54,209 nucleotides of DNA from an uncultured Lachnospiraceae bacterium (GCA_910584725.1 CAJUBE010000032.1:1-54209); one strand, 5' to 3'; numbered from the stretch's first letter, positions 30,542-39,824 are shown. Made by a program: numbers and translations. The notes: generated by a model not told the origin, from the letters alone.

Positions 30542-31561
30542 ATGGTATCAATCAAAGATGTCGCAAAACATGCGGGTGTGGCGATTTCCACCGTTTCCAA
30601 GGTGCTGAACGACTACCCGAATGTGAGCGAGGAGACAAAGAAAAAAGTAAATCAGGCGGTGGAGGAATTAAATTTTGTGCCGAATTCCGTGGCGGCGGCG
30701 CTTTCCTCCAAGCAGTCCGGCAGGGTTGCCCTGCTCTTGAATCTTGGCAATGTGTCGCAGGCGGTGGACGAGATCAATATGCAGTATATGGCCGGCACCA
30801 TAAGGCGGGCGGTGGAGCTGAACCTGGATGTGATCACGATTTTTGACTCCATGCTGAAAAATAAAAATCTGGACGAGGTGGTGCGCTATCTGCGCTCCCA
30901 GAGCATTACGGGGCTTATCATTTTCGGCATGTCGAAGGATGACAAGGTGCTTAAAAAATTGATCGGCGCGCAGCTTTTCAAGATTGTGACGGTGGACGCG
31001 CCCTTTGTGAACACCTCCTCGTCTGCGGTCTGGATCGATCAGGCGGCGGCGCAGTACGATGTGGCGAAGAAGACGCTTAAGGAAAATAAGGGGAAGAGCA
31101 TTCTCTATCTGGCGGGCAAAAAGAACGGGTATGTTACCGCAGAGCGTTTGAAAGGCATACAGCGGCTGGCGGAGGAAGAGAAGATACCGCTGCTTGTCAG
31201 GAACGGTGAATTTTCGGAGCTGCAGGCCAGAAATCTGACGCTGCGGTATGCGAAGAAAAAGGATATTGTGGTGTGCGCTTCGGATCTGATGGCGATCGGC
31301 GCGATGCGGGCGCTGATGGATATGGATATTTTCCGTCCGGTGTGCGGTTTTGACGGCATCACGCTGATGGGATATGCGGGTAAGCAGATGAACACGGTCA
31401 AACAGAACTTCGAGCGGGTTGCCTCTGAGGCGGTAGGAGAGTTAAAACGCCTTTTGGACGGCGGAGAGGGAAGGCAGATTGTGTTGGATTACGAGCTGGT
31501 GCGGATGAAATATGAGGATATTCTGATGGCGGCGCAGGAGAAAAACGCCGGCGGGATATAG
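30542..31561 (+). CDS. LacI-family transcriptional regulator
   Basis: A 339-residue protein starting MVSIKDVAKHAGVAISTVSK, the classical LacI helix-turn-helix, with hinge NFVPNSVAAALSSKQSG and a periplasmic-binding-protein-like sugar domain. The C-terminal part (KDIVVCASDLMAIGAMRALM, GFDGITLMGYAGKQMNTVKQ) fits the family. It lies 130 bp before glgP on the same strand and may control it, but no operator is obvious. An upstream in-frame start at 30500 is less likely. Confidence 0.88.
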   Translation: MVSIKDVAKHAGVAISTVSKVLNDYPNVSEETKKKVNQAVEELNFVPNSVAAALSSKQSGRVALLLNLGNVSQAVDEINMQYMAGTIRRAVELNLDVITIFDSMLKNKNLDEVVRYLRSQSITGLIIFGMSKDDKVLKKLIGAQLFKIVTVDAPFVNTSSSAVWIDQAAAQYDVAKKTLKENKGKSILYLAGKKNGYVTAERLKGIQRLAEEEKIPLLVRNGEFSELQARNLTLRYAKKKDIVVCASDLMAIGAMRALMDMDIFRPVCGFDGITLMGYAGKQMNTVKQNFERVASEAVGELKRLLDGGEGRQIVLDYELVRMKYEDILMAAQEKNAGGI

Positions 31562-31691
31562 AGGGCGGACATTTGCCGGAATCGGATGAAGAGTGCAAAA
31601 CCGCAGGTTTATGAAAATAGAGAACCGGGTAATATAATTAACATAGAATAAAAAGCAAACACGAAGAAAAGGGAAAGGGAGGTTTCAACAC

Positions 31692-34004
31692 ATGGCACAG
31701 GCAAGTAACCTGAAAAGAGACGTACTGGTAATGAATCTGGAGCAGGAGCTGGAGAGCCAGACACAGAGCGGATACGGCAAATCCATTGCCGCCTGCAGCA
31801 ACGAGGAGTTGTATTACAGCATTCTGCAGCTTTCCAAGAAGTTGATGGAAGCGTCGGAACGGATCGAGGGCGAGAAGAAGATTTACTACATCTCGGCGGA
31901 GTTCCTGATCGGTAAGCTTCTGTCCAACAACCTGATCAATCTGGGGATTTACGACAATCTGGAGAAGATTCTCGAGAAGAACGGCAAACAGCTTTCCGCG
32001 ATAGAGGAAGTGGAGCCGGAGCCTTCTCTCGGAAACGGCGGTCTCGGACGTCTGGCTGCGTGCTTTCTTGATTCCATCGCATCCCTCGGGCTTCCCGGAG
32101 AGGGTATCGGATTGAATTATCATTTCGGGCTGTTCAAGCAGGAGTTTAAGGATAAACTGCAGACGGCTGAGAAGAACGACTGGATCGAGGAGCAGTCATG
32201 GCTGACAAAGACCGACACGACGTTTGAAGTGGCGTTCGGTGAGAAGAAGGTGACTTCCCGACTTTATGACATTGATGTCATAGGTTACGACAACGGCGTG
32301 AATAAGCTGCGGCTCTTTGATATTGAGACAATCGATGAGAGTCTGGTAAAGAAGGGAATAGACTTTGACAAGGAAGATATCGAGAAGAATCTGACGCTTT
32401 TCCTCTATCCCGACGACTCCGACGAGGCGGGAAATCTTCTGCGCATCTATCAGCAGTACTTTATGGTGAGCAATGCGGCGCAGTTGATTTTGAAGGAGAT
32501 GAAGGAGAAACAGTACGATCTGAGAACCATGTACGATCATGCGGTAATCCAGATCAACGACACCCATCCGACCATGGTAATTCCGGAGCTGATCCGCATT
32601 CTGGTGGATGAGAAGGCGTTCACAATGGACGAGGCGATTGAGGTTGTGAGAAAAACCTGCGCTTACACGAACCACACAATTTTGGCGGAGGCGCTTGAGA
32701 AATGGCCGCTGGAATATCTGGAGAAGGTAGTGCCTCAGCTTGTGCCGATCATCAAGGAGCTGGATAAGCGCGTGGCGGCGAAGTATAAAGATCCCAAGGT
32801 GCAGATCATCGACGAGGATGACAGGGTGCATATGGCGCATATCGACATCCACTATGGCTTCTCGGTGAACGGTGTGGCGGCGATCCATACGGAGATCTTA
32901 AAGAACACGGAGTTAAACGCGTTCTACAAGATTTATCCCGAGAAGTTCAACAATAAGACGAACGGCATCACATTCAGAAGGTGGCTTTTGTCCTGCAACC
33001 ATGAGCTGGCGGGCTTCCTTTCCGACACCATCGGGGACGGCTACAAGAAGGATGCGGCTAATCTGGAGAAGCTTTTGGAGTTTGCGGATGATGAGGCGGT
33101 GCTGAACCGCATTGCCGAGATTAAAATGAACCGCAAGAAGGATCTGGCGGCTTATGTGCAGAAAGTGGAAGGCGTAACGCTGAATCCGGATTCCATCTTT
33201 GATATTCAGAGTAAGCGTCTGCACGAGTACAAGAGACAGCAGATGAACGCTCTTTACATCATTCATAAATATCTGGAGATCAAGGCCGGCAAGAAGCCTG
33301 CAAGGCCCATGACCTTTATCTTCGGAGCCAAGGCGGCGCCGGCTTATGTGATCGCACAGGACATCATCCACCTGCTTCTGGTGCTGCAGGAGATTGTGAA
33401 TAAAGACCCCGATGTCAATCCTTATATGACGGTGCTTATGGTGGAAAATTACAATGTGGCTTACGCCGAGAAGATGATTCCGGCCTGCGACATTTCCGAG
33501 CAGATTTCACTGGCATCCAAGGAGGCTTCCGGCACGGGCAATATGAAGTTCATGTTAAACGGCGCGGTGACACTGGGCACTTCCGACGGCGCAAATGTGG
33601 AGATCCACGAGCTGGTTGGCGATGACAATATCTATATCTTTGGTGAGAAGTCCGAGGCGGTGATCGAGCACTACGAGAAGGCGGACTATGTGTCCAAGGA
33701 TTACTACAAGAAGTCCCCTGTGATCAAGGAGGCGGTAGATTTCATCGTCAGCAAGGAAGCGCTGAAGGTGGGACATAAGGAGAATCTGGAGAGACTCTAC
33801 AAGGAACTGTTAAACAAAGACTGGTTTATGACCCTTCTGGATCTGGAGGATTATATCAAAACCAAGGATCAGATGATGGCGGATTACGAGGATCAGAAGA
33901 AGTGGAGAAAGATGATGCTTGTGAACATTGCCAAGGCAGGCTTCTTCTCCTCCGACAGAACCATCGAGGAGTACAACAGGGATATCTGGAAGTTGCGCGC
34001 ATAA
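31692..34004 (+). CDS. glgP: Glycogen/maltodextrin phosphorylase
   Basis: A 770-residue GT35 enzyme releasing glucose 1-phosphate from alpha-1,4-glucan. Visible are YYISAEFLIGKLLSNNL, EPEPSLGNGGLGRLAACFLD, the NDTHPTMVIPEL segment, NKTNGITFRRWL and the PLP site EASGTGNMKFMLNGA (Schiff-base Lys). It is about 45 residues shorter than E. coli GlgP. TATAAT at 31633-31638 is a likely -10, and AGGGAGG precedes ATG. The terminator lies inside the converging neighbour gene. Confidence 0.95.
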   Translation: MAQASNLKRDVLVMNLEQELESQTQSGYGKSIAACSNEELYYSILQLSKKLMEASERIEGEKKIYYISAEFLIGKLLSNNLINLGIYDNLEKILEKNGKQLSAIEEVEPEPSLGNGGLGRLAACFLDSIASLGLPGEGIGLNYHFGLFKQEFKDKLQTAEKNDWIEEQSWLTKTDTTFEVAFGEKKVTSRLYDIDVIGYDNGVNKLRLFDIETIDESLVKKGIDFDKEDIEKNLTLFLYPDDSDEAGNLLRIYQQYFMVSNAAQLILKEMKEKQYDLRTMYDHAVIQINDTHPTMVIPELIRILVDEKAFTMDEAIEVVRKTCAYTNHTILAEALEKWPLEYLEKVVPQLVPIIKELDKRVAAKYKDPKVQIIDEDDRVHMAHIDIHYGFSVNGVAAIHTEILKNTELNAFYKIYPEKFNNKTNGITFRRWLLSCNHELAGFLSDTIGDGYKKDAANLEKLLEFADDEAVLNRIAEIKMNRKKDLAAYVQKVEGVTLNPDSIFDIQSKRLHEYKRQQMNALYIIHKYLEIKAGKKPARPMTFIFGAKAAPAYVIAQDIIHLLLVLQEIVNKDPDVNPYMTVLMVENYNVAYAEKMIPACDISEQISLASKEASGTGNMKFMLNGAVTLGTSDGANVEIHELVGDDNIYIFGEKSEAVIEHYEKADYVSKDYYKKSPVIKEAVDFIVSKEALKVGHKENLERLYKELLNKDWFMTLLDLEDYIKTKDQMMADYEDQKKWRKMMLVNIAKAGFFSSDRTIEEYNRDIWKLRA

Positions 34005-34010
34005 GCAGAG

Positions 34011-35060
34011 TCAGAGAACCTTCAACCGCTCTTCCGCGGGGGCATAGCCCCCGCATTTTTTGTAATATTCCCGCGCCTCTTCGATATGCCCGGTGCATTC
34101 GTAGATCACGCCGATATTGTAATATGCCATATAGCTGTTTACTCCGTCCACGGAAAAGTCTTCCATAGTAGAAGCCTTTTGAAACTCCGCAATAGCGGCA
34201 TCAAAGAGCCCGTTGTTCATATAGACAAGCCCCATTAAAAAGACGAAATCCGCCCTTTTCGCAAACACGTCATAAAGTTCGGCAAGTCCCAGCGCCTCTT
34301 GGGTGTGTTTTAAGTCCAGAAGCGTGTAGCCGTAAGATTCCACCATGGTTTTTACATAGTCAAGGCCGGGATCCACCTCCATGGAGAGTCCCGCGTCAAA
34401 GCTCTGCAAGGCTTTCTCCGCGTCCCCCAGCCTGCGGTAGCTCTGCCCGAGCTGAAAATAGAGATAGGGATCGGGGCCTTCCTTTTCAAGCTGTGCTTCC
34501 AGCAGAACGATGTTTCGGCGGGATTTTTCCCGCATATCCGCCTCGGTCTCGTCATAGCCCACATGAAGGATTGTGACAGGAGCGTCATAAACGGCTTTCG
34601 TGCTGCCGTCGCGGCGTTCCAACTGTTCATGTACAGACCCGGTAAAGTGAAAGTACCTGCGGTCAGCCAGACGGCTTACCCGGGTCTGCTCATAGGCAGC
34701 CCTGCCGCCGCGCAGAAAACGGCTGCGGATGAGAATACGTCCGGTGCGATCCGGGTACTGCTCCATGCAGCGCTCAAGCGACGGTATGTCCAGATTTTCA
34801 ATATATTCGTCACAATCGAGGGAAAGTATCCGGTCATGGGAGGCTTTTTGTATACAGAAATTCCTGGCGGCGCTGAAATCGTTACACCAGTCAAAGTGGT
34901 AAATCCGATCGGTGTATGCTTCGGCTATCGCCAGGGTCTTGTCTGTGGAGCCTGTGTCTGTCAGCACGATCTCGAAACCGTAGGGCGACAGACGTCTCAG
35001 GCATTCTTCGATATGTTTTTCTTCGTTTTTAGCAATGATGCATACGGATATGGGAATCAA
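34011..35060 (-). CDS. Family 2 glycosyltransferase with C-terminal TPR repeats (copy 1)
   Basis: A 349-residue protein. The GT-A domain (1-230) starts IPISVCIIAKNEEKHIEECL with DTGSTDKTLAIAEAY and the metal-binding LSLDCDEYIEN (DxD-type). The rest (about 230-345) contains TPR-like helices (DPYLYFQLGQSYRRLGDAEK, YNIGVIYECTGHIEEAREYY). This architecture is common in clostridial glycosyltransferases, some near flagellin loci. It is a paralogue of the next gene; both may modify flagellin or a cell-surface polymer (inference). Confidence 0.85.
   Translation of the reverse strand: MIPISVCIIAKNEEKHIEECLRRLSPYGFEIVLTDTGSTDKTLAIAEAYTDRIYHFDWCNDFSAARNFCIQKASHDRILSLDCDEYIENLDIPSLERCMEQYPDRTGRILIRSRFLRGGRAAYEQTRVSRLADRRYFHFTGSVHEQLERRDGSTKAVYDAPVTILHVGYDETEADMREKSRRNIVLLEAQLEKEGPDPYLYFQLGQSYRRLGDAEKALQSFDAGLSMEVDPGLDYVKTMVESYGYTLLDLKHTQEALGLAELYDVFAKRADFVFLMGLVYMNNGLFDAAIAEFQKASTMEDFSVDGVNSYMAYYNIGVIYECTGHIEEAREYYKKCGGYAPAEERLKVL
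34036..34061 (+). terminator. glgP terminator embedded in the opposite gene
   Basis: GCGGGGGC (34036-34043) and GCCCCCGC (34047-34054) pair around ATA and are followed by ATTTTTTG. It lies within the last codons (CGGYAPAEE) of the converging glycosyltransferase gene, whose stop is only 7 bp from that of glgP. Confidence 0.8.
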
Positions 35061-35113
35061 AGCTTCTCCTTTTAGGCAGAAAATACTGTCCGGCAGCGAC
35101 AGGCTTCAGTACG

Positions 35114-35157
35114 CCGCATTGATTTGAGATTCCGCGAAGCGGAATCATGGCGGTTAG
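35114..35157 (+). repeat. Structured intergenic repeat, family 1, 3' part only
   Basis: This copy holds the sequence CCGCATTGATTTGAG, the hairpin GATTCCGC/GCGGAATC with loop GAA, and CATGGCGGTTAG. It matches the right third of the elements at 48324 and 54023. It lies between the two glycosyltransferase genes. Confidence 0.65.
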
Positions 35158-35173
35158 TATCAATAAAAAGAAA

Positions 35174-36241
35174 TTACGAGGCGGACTCTGCGCTGGCAAG
35201 CTCACGCAGTCTTCTCTGTGCCGGTTCATAGTCGCCGCATTTTTTGTAATAAGTACGCGCCTGCTCCAGATCGCCCATGGTCTCATAAATATCAGCGATA
35301 TGAAAATTTGCACGGTAGCTGTTGACACCCTTTCGGGAGTAGGCCGCGAGCGTGGTAGCCTTTTTAAATTCTTCGATAGCCTTGGCGGGCTCGCCCTTCT
35401 TCAGATAAAGCATACCCATCAGGTATACAAAATCCGCCCGGTGGGAGAACAGATCGTACTTTTCCCGCAGGGACATGGCCGCGTCGTATTTGGCCAGATC
35501 CATCAGGCAGTAACCGTAGGTTTCTGCCATACTCTGCACAAAATCGGAATTGGGATCCGCATTCAGGTCAAGCCCGAGCTTGTAATAGTGGGCGGCTTTT
35601 TCCATGTCGTTCAAAGATATGTAGTTTTGGCCCAGCTGGAAATAAATATAGGGGCTGGGACCTTTCAGCGTCAGATCGTGCAGCAGCATTTCCAGATTTC
35701 TGGTAGCCCGCATCCGTTTGTCGGATTCACTCACATAGCCCTCGTGATAAAAGGTGAGGGGAATGGGAAACGTATCGGGTTCCTTGCCCTGCATGGTGCG
35801 TACCTGCTCATGAATGCTGCCCTCGTAATGGCAGTAGTTCTTGTTGAAGAGGCGGCCGATGCGCTCTGACATAATAGAGCGGGAACCCTGCACGGTGTAG
35901 GGGTTGTTTCGGGTAATCATACCCACGGCTTCACGTCGTCCGGCAAGAGATTCTTCCAATTGCGCGAGATTAACATTTTCCAGATATTCGTCGCAGTCGA
36001 TAATCAGCACCCAGTCATTTGCCGCCTGCTGAATGGAAAAATTTCTTGCGCTGCTGAAATCCTCGCACCATGCGAAATGAAAGATTTTATCCGCGTATTT
36101 ATGGGCAATCTCCACGGTTCGGTCTACGGAGCCGGTATCTACCACGATGATTTCAAAACGGCAGGGGCGAAGTCTTTTCAGACATTCTTCAATGTGATTA
36201 TCTTCGTTTTTGGCAATCATGCACACAGAAACGGGTAACAT
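35174..36241 (-). CDS. Family 2 glycosyltransferase with C-terminal TPR repeats (copy 2)
   Basis: A 355-residue protein, paralogous to the gene at 34011-35060: LPVSVCMIAKNEDNHIEECL, DTGSVDRTVEIAHKYADKIF, VLIIDCDEYLENVN and TPR-like repeats (SPYIYFQLGQNYISLNDMEK, FHIADIYETMGDLEQARTYY). First gene of the minus-strand pair; GAGGTGTTAC lies before its ATG. It likely transfers a nucleotide-sugar residue to a protein or wall acceptor. Confidence 0.85.
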   Translation of the reverse strand: MLPVSVCMIAKNEDNHIEECLKRLRPCRFEIIVVDTGSVDRTVEIAHKYADKIFHFAWCEDFSSARNFSIQQAANDWVLIIDCDEYLENVNLAQLEESLAGRREAVGMITRNNPYTVQGSRSIMSERIGRLFNKNYCHYEGSIHEQVRTMQGKEPDTFPIPLTFYHEGYVSESDKRMRATRNLEMLLHDLTLKGPSPYIYFQLGQNYISLNDMEKAAHYYKLGLDLNADPNSDFVQSMAETYGYCLMDLAKYDAAMSLREKYDLFSHRADFVYLMGMLYLKKGEPAKAIEEFKKATTLAAYSRKGVNSYRANFHIADIYETMGDLEQARTYYKKCGDYEPAQRRLRELASAESAS

Positions 36242-36344
36242 AGTAACACCTCTTTTGTAATTTATTCAAGCTAAGTTTATTTTATCACCTTCTACCCGCG
36301 GCGACAATACGGTTTTGCGGGAGAATAGGGTAGATTTATTGGGC

Positions 36345-36367
36345 TTTTTGTACAAAAAGTACAAAAA
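36345..36367. promoter_or_regulatory. Inverted repeat, possible operator
   Basis: TTTTTGTAC and GTACAAAAA form a perfect inverted repeat separated by five A, in the 277-bp gap between divergent genes. TATACT (36448-36453) further right is a possible -10 for the HTH-glf pair. No other feature is evident in the gap. Confidence 0.4.
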
Positions 36368-36518
36368 AGAAGGGGCAAAGCTGATAAACATGACGATATT
36401 CCGTTCAATAATAATGGTTGGTGGTTCCTTTTTTGGCGCAAATATGGTATACTGTCTCCAAGCGGAGAGGAGAAGACCTTTCTCATAAAGAAAAAGTACA
36501 GGATTAAGGAGGTCTATT

Positions 36519-36860
36519 ATGACAAAGGCAGAAATCTTGAAGGCAGAAATCTTAAAACAGCATAAGAGTGTCAGGCAGTTTGCGATTGAGATGGAAATAC
36601 CGTACTCTACGTTGGTTACCGCTTTGGACAGAGGCATAGAGGGTATGGCTTACGGCACGGTGATCCGCATGTGCGACAGGCTGAATCTGAATCCCGTGGA
36701 TTTCACACCTATCAACCAGAAGAGTCTGCTCGGCGGTAAGATTATGGAAAACCGCGTGATGCAGTATTATGTGAAGCTGAATAAAACAGGCCGTAAGAAG
36801 GCGCTTGAGCTGATGGAGGATTATGCGCAGCTGGATAAGTATAAGGCTGTTGAGGAGTAA
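36519..36860 (+). CDS. Small HTH (XRE-like) regulator
   Basis: A 113-residue protein with a helix-turn-helix (KSVRQFAIEMEIPYSTLVTA, then RGIEGMAYGTVIRMCDRLNL) and a C-terminal helix (YYVKLNKTGRKKALELMEDY). AAGGAGGT precedes ATG. A small internal duplication, AEILK AEILK, is visible at the N-terminus (residues 4-13), encoded by a near-perfect 15-bp tandem repeat. It lies 2 bp upstream of glf and may regulate it. Confidence 0.78.
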   Translation: MTKAEILKAEILKQHKSVRQFAIEMEIPYSTLVTALDRGIEGMAYGTVIRMCDRLNLNPVDFTPINQKSLLGGKIMENRVMQYYVKLNKTGRKKALELMEDYAQLDKYKAVEE

Positions 36861-36862
36861 AA

Positions 36863-37999
36863 ATGAATTATGATTATTTGATTGTGGGCGCAGGGCTGTA
36901 TGGCTCTGTGTTCGCCCACGAGATGTACAGACAGGGCCGGCGGGTGCGCCTGATTGACAGGAGGCAGCATATCGCCGGCAATATTTATACCGAGGAAGTG
37001 GAAGGCATACAGGTGCACCGCTACGGCGCCCATATTTTTCACACCTCCGACAAGAAAATATGGGATTATGTAAACCGATTTGCCGAGTTCAACCATTATG
37101 TCAATTCGCCCATTGCCCGCTATAAGGACGAGTTGTATAATCTTCCCTTCAATATGAACACATTCAGCAAAATGTGGGGTGTGGTGACGCCGACTGAGGC
37201 GAAAGAGAAAATCGCGGAACAGATCGCGGATCTCCACATTGCGGAGCCGAAAAATCTGGAGGAACAGGCGCTTTCCCTGGTGGGACGGGATGTGTATGAG
37301 AAACTGGTGAAGGGCTACACCGAGAAACAGTGGGGCAGGGACTGCACGGAACTGCCGGCCTTTATCATCAAGCGGCTGCCGCTGCGTTTTACCTATGATA
37401 ACAATTATTTCAATGACCGTTATCAGGGGATTCCGGTGGGAGGCTATACCATAATGGTAGAGAAAATGCTGGAAGGCATTGAGGTGACGACCGGCGTGTC
37501 CTATCGGGAATTTGTGACGGAAGAGGAGCGGGACGGGCGTATCTGCCTGACAGACCGGGAAGACAACACTTATGGCAAAGTGTTGTACACGGGAATGATC
37601 GACGAGTTCTTTGATTTTGCATTGGGGCATCTGGAATACCGCTCCCTGCGGTTTGAGACGGAGTTTCTTGCGGACTGCGATAACTATCAGGGAAACGCGG
37701 TGGTGAATTACACGGAGCGGGAAATCCCTTACACGAGAATCATTGAGCACAAGCATTTTGAGTTCGGGACACAGCCGGGCACGGTGATTACGAGGGAATA
37801 TCCGGCGCTCTGGAAAGAGGGGGAGGAACCCTACTATCCCATCAACGACGAAAAGAACGGGAAGCTGATGGCACAATATGAGGAGCTGGCAAAGACGAAG
37901 CCGCATGTGATCTTCGGCGGACGGCTGGGTCAGTACTGCTATTACGATATGGACAAGGTGATCGCGCAGGCGCTGGATGCGGCGGAGAAAGAAGGGTAG
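36863..37999 (+). CDS. glf: UDP-galactopyranose mutase
   Basis: A 378-residue FAD enzyme interconverting UDP-galactopyranose and UDP-galactofuranose for surface polysaccharides. N-terminal Rossmann motif YLIVGAGLYGSVFAHEM, then RRQHIAGNIYTEE, RYGAHIFHTSDKKIW, NLPFNMNTFSKMW, KGYTEKQWGRDCTELPAF and the C-terminal GGRLGQYCYYDMDKVI. All family landmarks are intact. It is coupled to the HTH gene. Galactofuranose could supply the neighbouring glycosyltransferases (inference). Confidence 0.95.
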   Translation: MNYDYLIVGAGLYGSVFAHEMYRQGRRVRLIDRRQHIAGNIYTEEVEGIQVHRYGAHIFHTSDKKIWDYVNRFAEFNHYVNSPIARYKDELYNLPFNMNTFSKMWGVVTPTEAKEKIAEQIADLHIAEPKNLEEQALSLVGRDVYEKLVKGYTEKQWGRDCTELPAFIIKRLPLRFTYDNNYFNDRYQGIPVGGYTIMVEKMLEGIEVTTGVSYREFVTEEERDGRICLTDREDNTYGKVLYTGMIDEFFDFALGHLEYRSLRFETEFLADCDNYQGNAVVNYTEREIPYTRIIEHKHFEFGTQPGTVITREYPALWKEGEEPYYPINDEKNGKLMAQYEELAKTKPHVIFGGRLGQYCYYDMDKVIAQALDAAEKEG

Positions 38000-38040
38000 C
38001 TCAGCCCGCGCCATTCGCAAAATCGCCCATAAAATTTTAC

Positions 38041-38079
38041 AGGCAGAGTCTTGACAAGAAACGGGGCTCTGCCTATAAT
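38041..38079 (+). promoter_or_regulatory. Perfect consensus promoter with overlapping dyad
   Basis: TTGACA (38051-38056), 17 bp, TATAAT (38074-38079), 59 bp before the carboxyltransferase ATG. AGGCAGAG (38041-38048) and CTCTGCCT (38067-38074) form an inverted repeat that spans the promoter, so a strong but repressible promoter is suggested. Confidence 0.75.
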
Positions 38080-38137
38080 TATGCCTAGATAGTTTGAAAG
38101 TCAAAGTATTGGAACGTCAAATAAATGGAGGCACCCT

Positions 38138-39754
38138 ATGAACTGGAATGATGCAAACAGGGAACTGGACAGGAGAAGAGAGAAAGCTTTACTAGGCGGC
38201 GGACAGAGCAGGATTGATAAGCAGCACGCGGGAGGGAAGCTGACTGCCAGGGAGAGGATTGAGATACTGCTTGATCCCGGTACTTTTGTGGAGGTGGACG
38301 GGTTTCTGGAGTCCCGCATTGACGATTTTGATCTGGACAAGAGACGTGTGCCCGGCGACGGTGTGGTGACGGGCTACGGGGAGATCGACGGCAGACAGGT
38401 GTTTGTGGCGAGCGAGGACTTTACGGTGATAGGCGGTACGCTCGGCGAGTATCACTCCTTTAAGATATGCCGGATTCAGGATATGGCGATGGAGATGAAG
38501 GCGCCTCTGATCTGCATTAACGACAGCGGCGGCGCGAGAATCGAGGAAGGCATTTCTTCCCTGAGCGGTTACAGCGGCATGTTCCTGCGGCATACGAAAG
38601 CGTCCGGCGTGATCCCGCAGATCGCGGTGATTCTTGGTCCCTGCTCTGGCGGCGCCTGCTACGCGCCCGCCATCTGCGATTTTATCTTTATGGTGAAGGA
38701 TATCTCAAAAATGTTCATCACAGGGCCGAACGTGGTGAAGACCGTCATCAACGAGGAAGTCTCGGTGGAAGAGCTGGGCGGCGCGGAGGTGCACGCGAAG
38801 AAGAGCGGCGTGTCCCACTTTACTTATGACACGGAGAACGAGTGCCTGATGGGCGTGCGTAAGCTCCTGTCCTACCTGCCGAGCAATTGGATGGAGAAGC
38901 CCCCGGTGGTGAATACGCCGGAGCGGCAGAGTCTTCCTTCCAGAGTGGGGAGAGTGTTCGGCAGAGGCGAGAGCGCAAGGCAGGACAATGCCATGAAAGC
39001 AAAAGCGGCTAAGCTCCAGGATATCGTGCCGGATAATTCCCGCCATGCCTATGATGTGAAAGAAGTAATCGACTGTATTGTGGACGAGGGAAGTTTCTTC
39101 GAGGTGCAGAAGGAGTTCGCCACCAACGCGGTGGTGGGATGGTGCCGCATGGAGGGCAAGGTTGTGGGTATTGTGGCGAATCAGCCGAATTCCATGGGCG
39201 GTTCCCTCGATTACCATGCGTCCGATAAAATCGCGCGGTTTATCCGTTTCTGCGACTGCTTTAACATACCGCTCATCACGCTGATTGACGTGCCTGCCTT
39301 CCTGCCCGGTACGGCGCAGGAACATAACGGCATTATCCGTCACGGCGCGAAGATACTTTACGCTTACTCGGAGGCAACCGTGCCGAAGATTTCGCTGATT
39401 ATGAGAAAGGCTTACGGCGGCGCTTATATCGCCATGAACTCCAAGGAGATGGGAGCTGATATCGTGTACGCCTGGCCCATCGCGGAGATTGCGGTGATGG
39501 GAGCGGACGGTGCGGTGAACATCGCCTTCAAGAGAAAGATCAAGGCGGCGGCTGACCCCGAAGCCATGCGCGCCCAGTGCAAGAAGGAGTATGAGGACAG
39601 ATTCCTAAACCCTTATGTGGCGGCGTCCAGGGGCTATGTTAACGAGGTCATCAAGCCTGAGGAGACGCGGGACGCGCTGCTCAAGGCGCTGCGGGGGCTT
39701 AAAAATAAGCAGGCGGAGAATCCGAAGAAGAAGCATGGGAATATTCCGCTGTGA
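38138..39754 (+). CDS. Acyl-CoA carboxyltransferase (propionyl-CoA carboxylase beta / methylmalonyl-CoA decarboxylase alpha type)
   Basis: A 538-residue biotin-dependent carboxyltransferase with both crotonase-like halves: KLTARERIEILLDPGTFVEV, INDSGGARIEEGISSLSGYS, GPCSGGACYAPAICDF, then FATNAVVGWCRMEGKVVGIV, IDVPAFLPGTAQEHNGIIRH and RKAYGGAYIAMNSK. It moves CO2 between carboxybiotin and propionyl/methylmalonyl-CoA. No biotin carrier, biotin carboxylase or Na+-pump subunit is adjacent, so partners must be encoded elsewhere. The C-terminus is lysine-rich. GGAGGCACC precedes ATG. Confidence 0.9.
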   Translation: MNWNDANRELDRRREKALLGGGQSRIDKQHAGGKLTARERIEILLDPGTFVEVDGFLESRIDDFDLDKRRVPGDGVVTGYGEIDGRQVFVASEDFTVIGGTLGEYHSFKICRIQDMAMEMKAPLICINDSGGARIEEGISSLSGYSGMFLRHTKASGVIPQIAVILGPCSGGACYAPAICDFIFMVKDISKMFITGPNVVKTVINEEVSVEELGGAEVHAKKSGVSHFTYDTENECLMGVRKLLSYLPSNWMEKPPVVNTPERQSLPSRVGRVFGRGESARQDNAMKAKAAKLQDIVPDNSRHAYDVKEVIDCIVDEGSFFEVQKEFATNAVVGWCRMEGKVVGIVANQPNSMGGSLDYHASDKIARFIRFCDCFNIPLITLIDVPAFLPGTAQEHNGIIRHGAKILYAYSEATVPKISLIMRKAYGGAYIAMNSKEMGADIVYAWPIAEIAVMGADGAVNIAFKRKIKAAADPEAMRAQCKKEYEDRFLNPYVAASRGYVNEVIKPEETRDALLKALRGLKNKQAENPKKKHGNIPL

Positions 39755-39762
39755 CAAATGAA

Positions 39763-39805
39763 GTGCGCCATGACAGGAGCAGCAGCTTACCCTGTCATGG
39801 CGCAC
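39763..39805. terminator. Bidirectional hairpin between converging genes
   Basis: GTGCGCCATGACAGG (39763-39777) pairs perfectly with CCTGTCATGGCGCAC (39791-39805). There is no T-run on either side, but the location between converging genes suggests a transcription boundary. Confidence 0.7.
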
Positions 39806-39824
39806 AGATACTGTATCGGCGTAT

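Noticed and set aside
36821..38104. Minus-strand frame of 427 codons opposite glf
   Set aside because: It covers UDP-galactopyranose mutase, which has all family motifs. The antisense product is His/Arg/Leu-rich and unsupported.
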